Shown piece by piece: positions 1-10,870 of a stretch of 64,000 bases of DNA. Below the pieces are notes generated by a model. It did no database searches. It was not told the origin of the DNA and saw nothing but the letters and a program-made list of their open reading frames with translations. Each line of letters starts with the position of its first letter. The stretch's first letter is position 1. The translations under genes were made by a program, and so were the position numbers. Source of the DNA: Piezodorus guildinii (Eukaryota; Arthropoda; Insecta; Hemiptera; Pentatomidae); contig CM041294.1 of the NCBI GenBank assembly GCA_023052935.1, positions 152,850,899 through 152,914,898 on the forward strand, read 5' to 3'.

Positions 1-1235
1 TCTTTTTGGATAATTTAGAGGTAAAATTAATCAAGATTAAGAAACACAATATAAAGATTTTTTTGGAAAAAAGTGAAAATTAACGACAACTTATAATAAA
101 AAAAAAATAGTTCTATTCAATTGAACTTTCAGTAACGGGTATTGCTTCCTCTTGCTTGAGTTAATGCCTGGAACCTTGTAGGCATAATTCTAATAAGGCT
201 TGCTACAACATCTTGCGGGATTTCCTCTCATGCTTCCATTAAAGAAGTTCTCAGCTCCTGTAAGTTTTCAGGAGGGTTAATTCTTCAATGTGCGAAGTCG
301 GTTGTGAAAAAAATATCCAATTTCTTTCACAGCAGCAAACTGTCACTTTTCTTTACCAGAAAAGTCAGCTCAGAGAGGAGGTGTAATTTCCAGATAGTGA
401 CTTTCTGTATTATTATTTAAAACGGTTATCGTATGTTGACTGTTATACAGTTTGGTAATAACGTGTAATTTAATTGATATTTTCAGATTATAAAATCAGT
501 TAGAAAGAAACTTAGAAAATATATGATCTATTCTCACGAAAGCCATCTTGTTCTTCAGGTATTCTTGTGGAGCATTCTTAGAATAAGAATAAATCCCCGT
601 TAGTGATAGCCAACCATATAACTATTATTTTTACTTTTTTAATTTTCGCGTTTTCAGCAAACGAATCGTCAGAATACCCTAAAACCGAAATTTTCGCACC
701 CACTTTTTCTTAAATGTTACTAGAAAGTATTATTTCCTTGATATCTACACATGCATATAGAAGTGAGGTCTATTACGTAGGACTGTTAAGCGAAGAGAAT
801 AAAAGACCTAATAGGAAGTAGAGGGCTGATGAAGAGTGACGTTTAATCTCGACGGGAGAGATTTATAGAGAAGGCCGGGCCGGGAGCGGTATCATCTTAC
901 CGTTCCCCGTCCGCCGCCCGCCTTCATATATCTGCATATCCTCCTCCCCTTTGTCCGCTCTCATCTCTTTATTTTACGATTTACTTCTTTTTTTATCTCA
1001 TTCTTTCCTTGTTTGTATTTATAAGGTCAAGATGTTACGTGAATCATAGCATCACAGCATTAAAGGAGGCAGTTAACTAAACTCGTAACTTTTTAGGTGT
1101 ATTGAGTGTTTTTTTTTTTGTTTTTTTGGTGTAGTTCTTTGTTTTTTACTGCAGAGAGAGATACGCATTATTGAACAAGAACAGGCGATGCTACCCAACT
1201 TACTTGGTTTGCTATTTACAGAGCATACTATTTTT
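1..1235. other. Unassigned AT-rich DNA with a small GC-rich island
   Basis: I recognise no gene or element. A short GC-rich stretch at about 840-930 is followed by pyrimidine-rich DNA. A similar block (agagaaggcc, then a GGAGC-like stretch and ACCATCTT) occurs at about 26645-26700, so the two may be old copies of one repeat or related regulatory DNA. Nothing in the sequence decides between these. Confidence 0.4.
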
Positions 1236-1678
1236 ACTTTCACTTACTATATATAGTAAGAGGAAGTATTGCGATCGTCAAAATTTTCGAATTCCAGTTT
1301 TCAACGGAAATATAGGTTTTAGGGTCCCCTGAGTCCAAATAACCAAGTCCCGCAAAAAGTTCTGTGTCTGTGTGTGTGTTTGTGTGTGTGTGTATGTGTG
1401 TGTGTGTGTGTGGTAACTCCCGGGTGGAAACAGTAAGTCCTATGAAACTGAAATTTCATATTTAAGACAACTATACGCCCGAGACGTGACAAAACTTTTT
1501 TCATCAAAATGAGCTTACCAGAAGAGGCACTTTATACCATGGCATTTTGTATCTTTTTTCGATTTTCTCAAAAACGGTTCCAAAGATTTTGATTAAACTC
1601 ACTATATCGATGTAAAATTCAACGGAGGGGATACGGAGGTGTTCCCCATGTAGGGACCCCGAAGATTGGTAAGGAAAA
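1236..1678 (+). repeat. Repeat A, 5' part, with (TG)n
   Basis: This is the 5' half of the commonest repeat in the window. It starts with ACTTTCACTTAC and a small palindrome (actatatatagt), then aagtattgcgatcg, a TG/CA microsatellite (about 1367-1411), and the segment ending in the conserved block atcgatgtaaaatt. It is cut off by a Jockey fragment. There is no coding capacity; the short open frames across it are not genes. Confidence 0.8.
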
Positions 1679-1679
1679 G

Positions 1680-2405
1680 TTTTGTATTTTTAATATATAT
1701 TGATATATACAAGTGTATTATATAAAAAAACTAGTAAATAGGCTAAAAGGAAGAATACATAAACAAGACTTGTATAGAAGATGGGTAGCACTTAAACTAG
1801 TATTTCTCAGGGCCATCTTCTTCTCAGTCGTCTCGGAGGATTATCAGGTATTGAAGAGAAAGAAAGTATTAAAACTATTGGGTTAGAATGGGAAACGGAG
1901 TTAGTCATGAAAGGAGAAGTATCTAGTTCGGGCCAAATCAGTAATATACGGAACATTAAGGTCATGATGGATGAGTTTGTTCGTGATAAAGTAGAGAGCG
2001 TTGAGGATTTTACGAAGTATTTAGTCTTGTAAGGGTTTGATCCGAGGGGAGTTCGATGGTATAGTAGAGCCACACGCCCAGATTGGCTTTATAATAGTGT
2101 TGTAAATGAGCGGTTTGTCTAGTAAGTGTTGAAGTAGCAGGAAACGTCGAGCAGTTTCTTGTCGTTTTAGTCTTGTGTGAGGATTACAAGTTAGTCGTTT
2201 GTCCTAGGTATCGGATCTGTTCGACCAGGCCTAGCAGAGAGTTATTAAAGGATACTGGTGGGTAGGAAGTCATTGGTTTACGACGAAGGGTAAAGGTTAC
2301 TTGATGGGACCCGTTGAAGTTTACTTTGATTCTCTAGTTTTGACATTGCTCAAGGTCTCTGACGTTGGCTTGAAGAGTTTAGGAAGTAGAATTTGGATCA
2401 TTATT
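1680..2405 (-). mobile_element. Jockey-A LINE fragment, RT C-terminal part
   Basis: On the minus strand this matches the end of the Jockey-A reverse transcriptase seen at 4576, 7330 and 37420: the segment around the motif VEQIRYLG, then the TKPSNSSRIQSL-type block and the final PPRRLRRRWP block. It ends in the 3' UTR with an ATAAATAT-type polyadenylation region near 1690. It is 5'-truncated and carries frame breaks, so it is inactive. Confidence 0.8.
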
Positions 2406-2998
2406 TACTGATAACACACAAGTGTCATTCGTATAGATAGAAAGAAAAGTGTTAGGATGGGTTGGGATATCAGCTCCATAACTTTTATTTGACATTTGAA
2501 TTCTAGGTGTCATGAATCCCGAAACTTAAAATTTTGTGGTTGAATATTTTTTTTCTTTGATTTCAATGGTTCACTATTGAATATAGTAAACCAAAATAGA
2601 AAATGTTTTATACAATTATATAAAATCAAAAAGTGATTATAAGCCGACTAAATATATAAAAGAAAATTTGATATTTTAAGCAAAATAAATATTGCAAATT
2701 TGAAGACTGAATAATTCAAAGATCTTACACTAGATAATTACACAATACAATTGTAAATTTTAATACATAATAAAATAAAGAGTAGTAACACTATAAACAT
2801 ATTATACATAATAACATATAATACATAATAGTCAATAAAACATTATACATAACAAAATAGGTGCATTGATTAACCGATAGTAATGTTATATGTATTCTCC
2901 GTGGGTTATAGTTAGTTGTTTACAAAATAATGCATTTTTGTGAATTTCTCTCTAATATAACAACTAAATCAAAATACTATATAATATTTATACATCAT
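2406..2998. other. AT-rich DNA, nothing recognised
   Basis: Simple AT-rich sequence with short imperfect repeats of the type acataata between about 2760 and 2860. I see no gene, RNA or element end. Confidence 0.4.
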
Positions 2999-3803
2999 GA
3001 ATTTAGACGCTAAGTTACAAAAGGTACTATATTCACTCTAGAAAATTTTACAGGAAGCGCAAAAAATCTCTCATTACTGTATTATTAAACCAACTTATTT
3101 GATTTTTTTTATTATTTTCAATAATGAACCTTTGTTCTTGATAAAAAAAAAAAAAAATTATCCTTCCCCCTCAAAATTTGAGGGCTTCCGTTTCAAGATA
3201 CTTAGAATCCGATTAACGAATAAAAAATCAGTTTGCCCGCTGTCCGCGGCAATTCTCCAAAACTACTGGACCAAATGTTTTTAAATTTGCCACAAAAATA
3301 CTAGTCTACGCGATGATCTTAAAACCTAGGCGTTGATATCAGTTGGTTATTTTTAAAATGGTGGCCGTTTCAAGAGGCGTAGAATCCGAGAGAATTAAAT
3401 GTTCTACAAAACGAAAAAAAAAATCGTTGAAATTTGTTCAAAACTAGCAGAGATATTGCGTTTTGAAATTAACAGTGGTGGTATGCCATATAAACAAGTA
3501 TGCCTTAATATAGTTATTTGGAAACAACCGTTGTATAATAATTTGTTATATTAATAATACTATTTTAAAGTTATGAAATTAAATGTTTTAGTATATTTTG
3601 AAACGAAACTAACTAAATGTGTAATTTGTATATTGAGAAAGTAATTGCATTTCAAAATCAGTTTTTAAAGGACTTGAGTCTTCATTAGATAAAATCAAAT
3701 AGAATATGGAGATAAAACTAAATGATTAGAATACTACTATGTCAAAATATCAAATTCCTATAAAATGTCTTTTAGTACCTTTTGGAAATGAACGTCACAA
3801 TTA
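2999..3803. mobile_element. Family B TIR element, diverged copy
   Basis: The left end (aaaaggtactatattcactctagaaaattttacaggaa, beginning near 3019) and the right end (tagtaccttttggaaatgaacgtc, near 3773-3797) are inverted relatives of each other and of the better-preserved copy at 19790-21050. The internal part is noncoding. It appears to be an old non-autonomous DNA transposon. The left terminal repeat is poorly conserved, so the outer boundary is approximate. Confidence 0.55.
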
Positions 3804-4255
3804 TTAATAAAGAGCAGTAGGCTTTTGAAACTGGAATAGCGTTGACAGATAAGGGAGTTGAAGATGTTAGGTTAATAGTTTTGAGGTGGAAAAGTTTTGT
3901 AAAGTGGCAGCCAACACGCCATTTCAACAGGTTAGAACTCTCCTTCCATGTCGGCTGTTGGCTGCTCTTATAATAGCGGTTGCCTTGTAAGGGTAAATAG
4001 TGGCTCAGGGATGATTATGTGTTTGAAGATGTTTATATTGGACGTAAGTTAATATTTAGTTGTCTACTACAGTAGTTAACAACAAAAAAGTTTTGCAGAC
4101 TATCATTTAAATTGGAAGGACTCCTGGTTCCTAAATATTACGTACATATATAGATATAGATATTTAGTTTATAGGCTATTATATACGTATTAGCCATGGA
4201 GTTTGGCCCAATTGGTATTAGTTGTTGTTAGTAATAAATAATAATATCATAGATA
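3804..4255. other. Unassigned intergenic or intronic DNA
   Basis: No homology to any repeat in the window was recognised here. The next element begins at a TA dinucleotide at 4256-4257. Confidence 0.4.
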
Positions 4256-4575
4256 TACAGTGGGTCCAAAAAGTGTTGAAACACCCTGTTTTTTCCCGTT
4301 TAATTCTTACCGTTTGTAACTTATTATTTAGCAATAAATTTTATTTTTGAATAGACATCAAAAATCATTGATATAGCTAAAACAAAATTGAAATAATTAA
4401 GCTGGAAATGAATGAGGAAAATAAATTGTAATAATGTAAGTAAAAAAAAAGTACTGGCACAGCCATTTATTTATTTTTTTAATATCCTATTTAAGTAAAT
4501 AAAAGTCATTAATATTTTATTAATAGGTGGAATAATCAGGAATCAGTAATTTTTTTGATTTTTTTTTAAATTTTG

Positions 4576-5665
4576 CCATTTGATAGAGTTTGGCATCCAG
4601 GACTGCTTTACAAACTTCGCCAATTCCTCACCCCAACGTATTTCCTATTAATTCGCTCCTACCTAACTGATAGAACCTTCCAAGTTCAACATAATCTCTC
4701 CTACTCATCCGTATTCATCCAATCAGCCGGTGTACCTCAAGGTAGTATCCTGGGTCCGATCCTTTATACAGTATATACAGCTGACATTCCTATCCAACCT
4801 AACACTATCCTTACTACCTACGCTGATGACACATGTGTGTTATCTGTGAATAATGATCCTGTTGTTGCATCCCGAATCCTGCAGAACCATCTATCAGCCA
4901 TCGAAAAATGGTGTCAGAACTGGAGAATTAAAATAAATCCTAATAAATCCTATCAAATAACCTATCAAACGTCGTAAACCTATGACTTCCTGCCCCACCG
5001 TATCCTTTAACAATATCTTACTTACTCCTGTTGAACAGATCCGGTACTTAGGACTAAACCTAGACAAAAGCCTCACATGGAACCCTCATACTAGACTGAA
5101 ACGACAGGAAACTGCGCGTAGATACCGATTACTACAACACTTACTCGACAAACGCTCAAAACTTCCTATTTACTACAAACGACTCATTTATATAACCATT
5201 ATTAGGCCTATGTGGACCTACGGCATTGAGTTATGGGGGTCCACTAAACCATCAAACTCCTCTCGCATCCAATCCCTGTAATCCAAAATCCTTCGAAAAA
5301 TCCTTAATGCTCCATACTTTGTTACAAATAAAATTATCCATAAAGACCTAAATATCCCATTAGTTGAAGACTTAGCCCGATCCAGATATACATCCTTCCA
5401 TTCCAAACTTCCTGCCCACTCAAACCCGCTTATCCGTGACCTTTCCTCAACATCTATTCCTGACAATCCACCGAGGCGACTGAAAAGAAGATGGCCAAGA
5501 GACCTCTTACCGTAAATTGGACATTGGAGTTCTACCAATGGGTAGTTTCTTCACAGGACAATCGTGTATCTTAATCGCATATCTATCCCATTTACTTGAT
5601 GTATTGTATAAATACAGTTGTAAATTTCTTTAAATAAATAATAAAAAAAAAAAAAAAAAAAAAAA
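4576..5665 (+). mobile_element. Jockey-A LINE copy, 5'-truncated, with poly(A)
   Basis: Translation gives reverse transcriptase from the FDRVWHPGLL block through SAGVPQGSILGP and the catalytic YADD motif (about residue 84 of the first frame), then after a stop the VEQIRYLGLNLDKSLTW block and the C-terminal TKPSNSS and PPRRLKRRWPRDLLP blocks. Premature stops at 4975 and 5280 break the frame. It ends with ATAAATAATA and about 24 A residues. The flanks ttttgcc and tttgcc look like a short target-site duplication, placing the insertion inside the ribozyme arm of the palindromic element. Confidence 0.88.
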
Positions 5666-5668
5666 TTT

Positions 5669-5709
5669 GCCAACGTTTCGGCTCAAGCTTGTGAGCCATC
5701 ATCAGGGCT
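5669..5709 (-). ncRNA. Hammerhead ribozyme motif (type I), intact core
   Basis: On the minus strand the order is AGCC, CTGATGA, one extra T, stem II GGCTC/GAGCC closing the loop ACAAGCTT, GAAA, then CGTTGGC. Stem I can form between GCC and GGC. Both catalytic boxes are intact. Stem III is minimal (the self-complementary AACGTT), as in Penelope-associated hammerheads that are thought to act as dimers. Predicted cleavage follows ACGTT. The single unpaired T before stem II is a departure from the simplest consensus. Confidence 0.7.
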
Positions 5710-6099
5710 ACAGACATCAGAACAAAAGAGATACATATTAATATGATAATGAAAATTTTCTTTTGAATGTAGTGACAATGATAACATTTGAAATAAAACA
5801 GAAAATATACCAACATATTTATATTAATAGATACAAATGATAATATGATACAAAATATGATGATGATAAGCATAAAACAAAACTTTAGACTTTACTATTT
5901 TTACTTCTATATTAAAGTCTAAGTTTTGTTTATGCTTATCATCATCATATTGTGTATCATATTATCATTATTTGTATCTATAATATTTAAATATGTTGGT
6001 ATATTTTCTGTTTTATTTCAAATGTTATCATTGTCACTACATTCAAAAGAAAATTTTCATTATCATATTAATATGTATCTCTTTTGTTCTGATGTTTGT

Positions 6100-6140
6100 A
6101 GCCCTGATGATGGCTCACAAGCTTGAGTTAAAACGTTGGC
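6100..6140 (+). ncRNA. Hammerhead motif, mutated core
   Basis: This is the mirror copy of the 5669-5709 motif in the other arm. CTGATGA and ACGTTGGC are present, but GAGCCGAAAC has become GAGTTAAAAC: the conserved G of the GAAA box is lost and stem II is weakened. Cleavage is unlikely. Confidence 0.65.
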
Positions 6141-6335
6141 TAAATTTAAAAAAATGACTGATTCCTGATTATTCCACCTAATAATAGTTTCTACAGTCGA
6201 CTATACATCCTCAACATTAATATTTTGTTATCATTCCTTTGATATCAATTATAGTTTGTAATCTTCTTTGCATCGTAGAAACAAGATTTTCCGTGACCTC
6301 AGGTCCATTTTTTCCCATTCCTTTAATAACACATT

Positions 6336-6515
6336 TTTTTTCTTTATATCTTTATTTACACCTGTCAGAAGATGTCTGACAATCAGCAAATGTGTGAGAA
6401 AAGTAAGATCAGACATGGTAGGCATGGGGAAGTAAAGTGCCCAGCAGCACCCCTTCCATGGCTTTAATCTAGCTGAGGAGGTCCCTCATCCAGCTTCGTT
6501 ATAGCCTTCTTCTGA
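6336..6515 (-). mobile_element. Jockey-B 3' end fragment
   Basis: It matches the 3' end of the long Jockey-B element at 38582 onward: atttacacctgt, caatcagcaaatg, then gaggaggtccctcatccag, which corresponds to the last codons and 3' UTR. It is 5'-truncated and inserted in Tc1-like transposase coding DNA. Confidence 0.7.
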
Positions 6516-7329
6516 CCGGCATTTCAGAAAAGAAATTTTGTGTTTTCGTACCTTCAAATTTAAAATATACCATAAATGTTCATTAGGATTTATATCCGGA
6601 GACTGAGGGGATGTTTTCAGTTGTCTCCGTACATTATAGAATAACCATTCCTTCGTTTTACTAACTGTGTTTTGGATAAACGTCTTGCTGTAATATAAGC
6701 TTATCCTTCAGTCCTAATCGTTTAGGACTGGAAAGCTGATAATGTCGCAACATGTTTGCATAACTTTCAGCATACATTATACTGCCAACAAAGTATTACT
6801 TTCCAACACCATTCGATGCCATGCAGCTCCAAACCATTACATAAATACATACATAAATGATAATAGAATACATATAAATGAATAGGTGAATTCTAATTGC
6901 TTACTCAGACATCTTAGTAAATATTGTAACACAAATGTCAATTTGTCGTATCCTTAAATGAATATAGTTTTTAGCAAAAAAAGAAAAAAATGTTATTTAT
7001 CTTATTCACCTTATCAATTTTTAGAATGTTTTCTAAGGATCATTGCTTACTGTTGTGAACGATTTAATTCGCCAGGTACTATTCCCTTTCAATACTGATT
7101 GTAGGACCTTGTAATAATAATAGGTGCTCTAAGTTTTTGGTGATATGTCCTTGACACCATCTACTCTTTCCTCCTGTTTTTTTATTGAAAGTGGTTTTCT
7201 CAATAAAATGTTTCAAATTTTCAGTAATTGATATTCTTAACTACTCAAATTTACCCGTTGTATTCTCATACACAGTTTTAAATTCCAATAAATAAATTTA
7301 AAAAAAACAATCCATTGTTGTTTACTATT

Positions 7330-7905
7330 TAACTCAAGTCCATCCTTACACAAGACTGAAACGGCAAGAAACAACAGGAATATATCGATTACAACAATAC
7401 TTACTATACAAATGTTCAAAACTTCCAGTATATTACAACAGACTCATTTACATCACTATTATCAGACCTATTTGGACATATGGAATCGAGCTTTTGGGTC
7501 TCTACGAAACCATCAAATTCTTCCCGCATCCAGTCCTTACAATCCAAAATCCTTCGCAAAATCCAGAATGCCCCTTATTTTGTAACAAAGCAACTCCTTC
7601 ATAATGACCTAAATATCCTATTTATTGTAGACATAGCTCGTGAAAGATACTCCTCTTTCCATTCTAAACTCTCTGCTCATAGGAACCCACTTATCCGTAA
7701 TATATCTTCTTTAGACATCCCTAATAACCCTCCAAGGCGACTGAAAAGAAGGTTGCCTTGGGACCTACTGCCTTAAAATAGTTAGTGAAGTGCTACCACT
7801 GGGTACTTCTTTCTCAAGACATTTTCATAACTTTTTTTATTTTCTTTCTACATATTTACTTATTGTGTTCTTTAATACAGTCGTAAATTACTATAAATAA
7901 ATAAT
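7330..7905 (+). mobile_element. Jockey-A LINE fragment, RT C-terminus and 3' UTR
   Basis: It starts at the block encoding RLKRQET and continues through TKPSNSSRIQSLQSKILRKI to the terminal RRLKRRLPWDLLP and stop (7776). A 3' UTR ends with taaataaata. The protein part has a frame change near 7480. It is truncated, with no catalytic region. Confidence 0.82.
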
Positions 7906-9515
7906 TTTGTGAGTAGAAAAAGTATAAACACTACATGTTATACGTTGTTAAAGTTAATCCATAACAAGACAATGAAGACTGTTTCGGTTTTTAATCGAAT
8001 TCCCAATAATGTGATGACAAAAAACCCTAAATTATATATCTGACATTGTTATTTTATTCCCCTCAGTGCTATTTTTTAAAGATTTTTTCCTATTTTTTTT
8101 TTTACAACCAATTAGATATCCAACTACAATGTAAATATAATTATAAGAGTTTGCATTAAACTTAGGAATCGATATTCGAAGTATAGCCTTTCAGTAAATA
8201 CAATTAAAAGTTGTAATATAACTAACTAGCTCAGTGCAGACTCCAGTTTATGCCAAGACAGTTAGTTAAGTAAATTACCTCGTGTTAAATGTGATTAATA
8301 AACCTAATGGAATGTACAACTATGCAAACTTGTATCTTGTTATTATAATTTAGAATTGATATGTAAATGAAATGCATATGCACACTAGGTATTGATCCGT
8401 AATCATATACTATCAATCAAGAAACACTTAGGAACTTGACAATAACAATTTTGTAATAACCTACATGTAAAATCAGAAAGCTTTTAATACTTTAATAATT
8501 AATAATTAATAATTCAAGATTAAATTGTCTAACATTGCAAATCATTACCTGCGTACCACAACCACTTAGTTTTTTTTCGGCTTTTCCTCTTACACTCCGC
8601 TACCCTATACAAATTTCAGTATAAGACAACTGTAGTTTAAAACCAGCATCTTGATCGCAAAGGAATTGCACGCTTAGTAAGGCTGCGTGCTAACCATGGT
8701 TGCACAAAACAATATCTTAACTTAATAAAAATTATAAATAATGGCTATTGTGTAACATGCAATGTACCTGAAGACCCGCGCCCCATTCTTTTCTGATGCA
8801 GAAAATATGAAAAGAAAAGAAAAGAGAGAATTCCACTAGAAGAAGAAGAAGCCATATTTTTACAAACATTAGATAAATGAAAGCTGTCGATGATCAAACA
8901 GTTCTTAATTAGCACTCAATGAAAAATCTGAAACAGAATTCACAGAAATTATTTTATTATTAGTAGTTTTTTGTTTGTTTATCTTTCTAAATCTCTCTCA
9001 CTACATCTGGTACTAATTGTACCAATTAAAAATTTTCTGGTTGTGGACTGTATGATAAAAAATTAATAATAAAAAACATTAAATTTTGATTCTGCCCAGA
9101 ATAAGGGATCTCCAAGTCGTTTTACAAATAAATTTAAGATAGACAGCAGCTTACCTAATCGCCTTCTTGTGTCTTCTAGAACGGGCCCGCTCAGGCTCGG
9201 CAGTCTCCTCCAGCTGCTCCTAGATTTATCTTGTAAAACTTAGGAGAACCTAAATGCTTAAAATTGAGTCCCTATATCGTGACCGGGAACCGAAGATCAC
9301 CACAAATATCGTCACGGACTACAAAAGATCCCGATGGCATGGGACAGAATCTCAATTCACACTGACTCTATAGCAAAAAACAAAAGACTGTCGAATAAAA
9401 CATCTGTGCCGTATCCACGGCGCGACCTGTTTAAATTTAAATTAAAATAAATCAAAATAAATATTATTATTTTTAATTCGCGTAATCGCGAACAACATCA
9501 TTTTACATGTAGAAC
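7906..9515. other. Unassigned AT-rich DNA
   Basis: No gene was recognised. A less AT-rich patch at about 9160-9350 contains, on the minus strand, a short frame reading EPERARSRRHKKAIR directly before gtaag. This could be a LINE fragment or, less likely, the 3' end of an exon. The evidence is too weak to call either. Confidence 0.35.
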
Positions 9516-9519
9516 AGAA

Positions 9520-9615
9520 TAGAAAAATGAACTTTATTCTGGGACATAGTCCCTTAAGAATAACATTAATATTACAAATAAATATAGCTCTTCTGGCCAG
9601 AATACAATAAATAGA
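9520..9615 (-). repeat. LINE/SINE 3' tail with hairpin (family D)
   Basis: The core aactttattctgggacatagtccctt recurs at 29833 onward and, decayed, at 17845. On the minus strand it places a GGGACT-loop-GTCCC hairpin directly before AATAAAGTT. This looks like the conserved 3' end of a non-LTR element. The body is absent. Confidence 0.5.
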
Positions 9616-9943
9616 TTGGATTATTTACAAACTTAATTATTTACAATAGTATAGTAGATTAACCAAAAAAAAAAAAAAAAAAATAGAAATACATAAATAA
9701 AATGAAAAATATATACATACACTCACACACACACACACTCATACACAAATCACAAAGTAATGATCATAATAATAATGATAATAAGTACAATAGAATGATA
9801 AACTAAAAACAATTAATTTACACACTAAAGACTAAGGTAGAGTGTATTAACAAAAATATATATATAAGTACACACATATATGTATTCACCACATAGGATT
9901 GGATTTCAAATCTTGAAGGTCATTTAGAAAAATACCTGTATAC

Positions 9944-10198
9944 ATATAGCAATCGTAATGATGGTAATGCAATAAAAATTAAAGTAATAGCTGGTATTAT
10001 TGTTCAAATAAGTTCAATTGTCTGTCCTTCTAACAAGTATCGATTAATTAGTTTATTTCTTGTTTGTCTGATTATAATATAAGCTACTATTACGATAATT
10101 ATTGATAAAATTATGATGGTGTGATCATGGAAAAATGTAAGTTGTTCTATTAGTGAAGAGTTTGCATCTTGAATTATAATATTTCCTCATGTTGCTAT
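9944..10198 (-). pseudogene. cox2: Mitochondrial cox2 5' part (NUMT)
   Basis: The first 85 codons of cytochrome c oxidase subunit II are open with the invertebrate mitochondrial code. They start at ATA and include QDANSSLMEQLTFFHDHT, LLEGQTIELIW and LPSLRLLY. TGA codons read as Trp and AGA as Ser, so the piece cannot be expressed as nuclear protein. Homology stops abruptly after LRLLY at 9944. No frameshift or mitochondrial-code stop is seen, so the transfer appears recent, unless this is an assembly chimera. Confidence 0.9.
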
Positions 10199-10199
10199 T

Positions 10200-10265
10200 T
10201 CTAATAAAAGATTAAAATCTGTAGCTATGAATCTTAAATTCATTGCATTTATCTGCCATATTAGA
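10200..10265 (-). tRNA. trnL2: Mitochondrial tRNA-Leu(UUR) in the NUMT
   Basis: A 7-bp acceptor stem TCTAATA/TATTAGA, a D arm, and an anticodon stem ATGAA/TTCAT with loop TTTAAGA give anticodon TAA. It lies exactly between cox1 and cox2 and overlaps the cox1 stop, as in insect mitochondrial genomes. In nuclear DNA it is presumably not functional. Confidence 0.9.
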
Positions 10266-10508
10266 ATATTGAATTTATAATAGGAATTTCATTATATGAG
10301 TGCTCAGCTGGGTGAGTTTTTTGTAATCATTCAATTCTTGATTTAATATTTTCATTGAATATTAATGCTCGTTTTGAAATAATTCTTTCTCATAAAATGA
10401 TAATCAATATAATGATTCTAATTATTGAAATAATTCTTCCAATTGATGATACAATATTTCACCCAGTATATCTATCAGGATAATCTGAATATCGTCGTGG
10501 TATACCTC

Positions 10509-10509
<1 letters not shown>
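10261..10509 (-). pseudogene. cox1: Mitochondrial cox1 3' end (NUMT)
   Basis: The last 82 codons of cytochrome c oxidase subunit I are open with the invertebrate mitochondrial code, from GMPRRYSDYPD through NIVSSIGS and IEWLQKTHPAEHSYNE to the TAA stop at 10263-10261. TGA codons encode Trp in YTGWN and IEWLQ. The insertion is bounded by a long (TA)n tract at 10511, which may have been the integration site. Confidence 0.9.
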
Positions 10510-10510
<1 letters not shown>

Positions 10511-10580
<70 letters not shown>

Positions 10581-10583
10581 ATA
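10511..10583. repeat. (TA)n microsatellite
   Basis: Nearly pure TA dinucleotides adjoin the end of the mitochondrial insertion and the start of a repeat A fragment. An open frame across it is composed of Ile-Tyr repeats and is not a gene. Confidence 0.95.
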
Positions 10584-10586
10584 TTT

Positions 10587-10870
10587 AGCTTTCCAACGGT
10601 ATATTATACACCTTTATTACAGTTCTTAAGTCCTAAAAAAAAAAAATATATTATCTAAACAAATATTTTTGCTTCTTTCTCCATTTGTTATCCTACAAAG
10701 TTAAAAGTACTTTAGTGGAAGAATATTCTAAATATCGGTATTTAAGCTCGGTTAGACAACTTCAATAAGAATGAAGCCTACATGATGATAAAGCCCATTA
10801 CATTTTACATTAGTATACTGAGTTTAATCAAAATCATATGATGGTTTTAGTAGTTTGTTTTTATCTATGC
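10587..10870 (-). repeat. Repeat A, internal fragment
   Basis: It contains the conserved internal blocks agctttccaacggtatatta and atttacattagtatactgagtttaatcaaaat in the orientation of minus-strand copies. Both ends are missing. Confidence 0.7.

Larger units (their letters stand above)
4535..6172. mobile_element. Palindromic ribozyme-bearing element 1, with Jockey inside
   Basis: The ends aggtggaataatcaggaatcag (left, from about 4536) and ctgattcctgattattccacct (right, ending about 6171) are inverted copies. Inside, 5666-5893 and about 5912-6148 form a long, nearly contiguous inverted repeat with only a short spacer. Each arm holds a hammerhead-type motif pointing outward (5669-5709 minus, 6100-6140 plus). 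A Jockey-A copy (4576-5665) sits in the left arm. The architecture resembles the inverted terminal arms of Penelope-like elements. No encoded protein was found. Confidence 0.7.
4256..6860 (-). mobile_element. Tc1-like transposon remnant (minus), interrupted
   Basis: The left end is a Tc1-type terminus (TA followed by cagtgggtccaaaaagt, from 4258). On the minus strand, 6860 to 6520 encodes a Tc1 DDE core: a VMVW..CMASNGVGK block, then LILQQDVYPKHS carrying the second catalytic aspartate, then SPQSPDINPNEHLW carrying the third catalytic position. The C-terminus (IKGMITKY then stop) is at about 6340-6195. The reading frame has stops and frame changes. It is split by a Jockey-B 3' fragment (6336-6515) and by a palindromic element (4535-6172). 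I did not find the right terminal repeat; the region up to about 7230 may hold the decayed N-terminal part. Confidence 0.75.

Noticed and set aside
5592..5873. 93-codon minus and 66-codon plus frames rich in hydrophobic residues (5592-5873, 5926-6126)
   Set aside because: They are mirror translations of the palindromic ribozyme-bearing element, not membrane proteins.
9160..9350. Possible exon ending EPERARSRRHKKAIR before gtaag
   Set aside because: No acceptor site or conserved domain was found, and it could equally be LINE debris.
10443..10658. 71-codon open frame
   Set aside because: It is mostly Ile-Tyr from the (TA)n tract and the antisense of the mitochondrial insertion.
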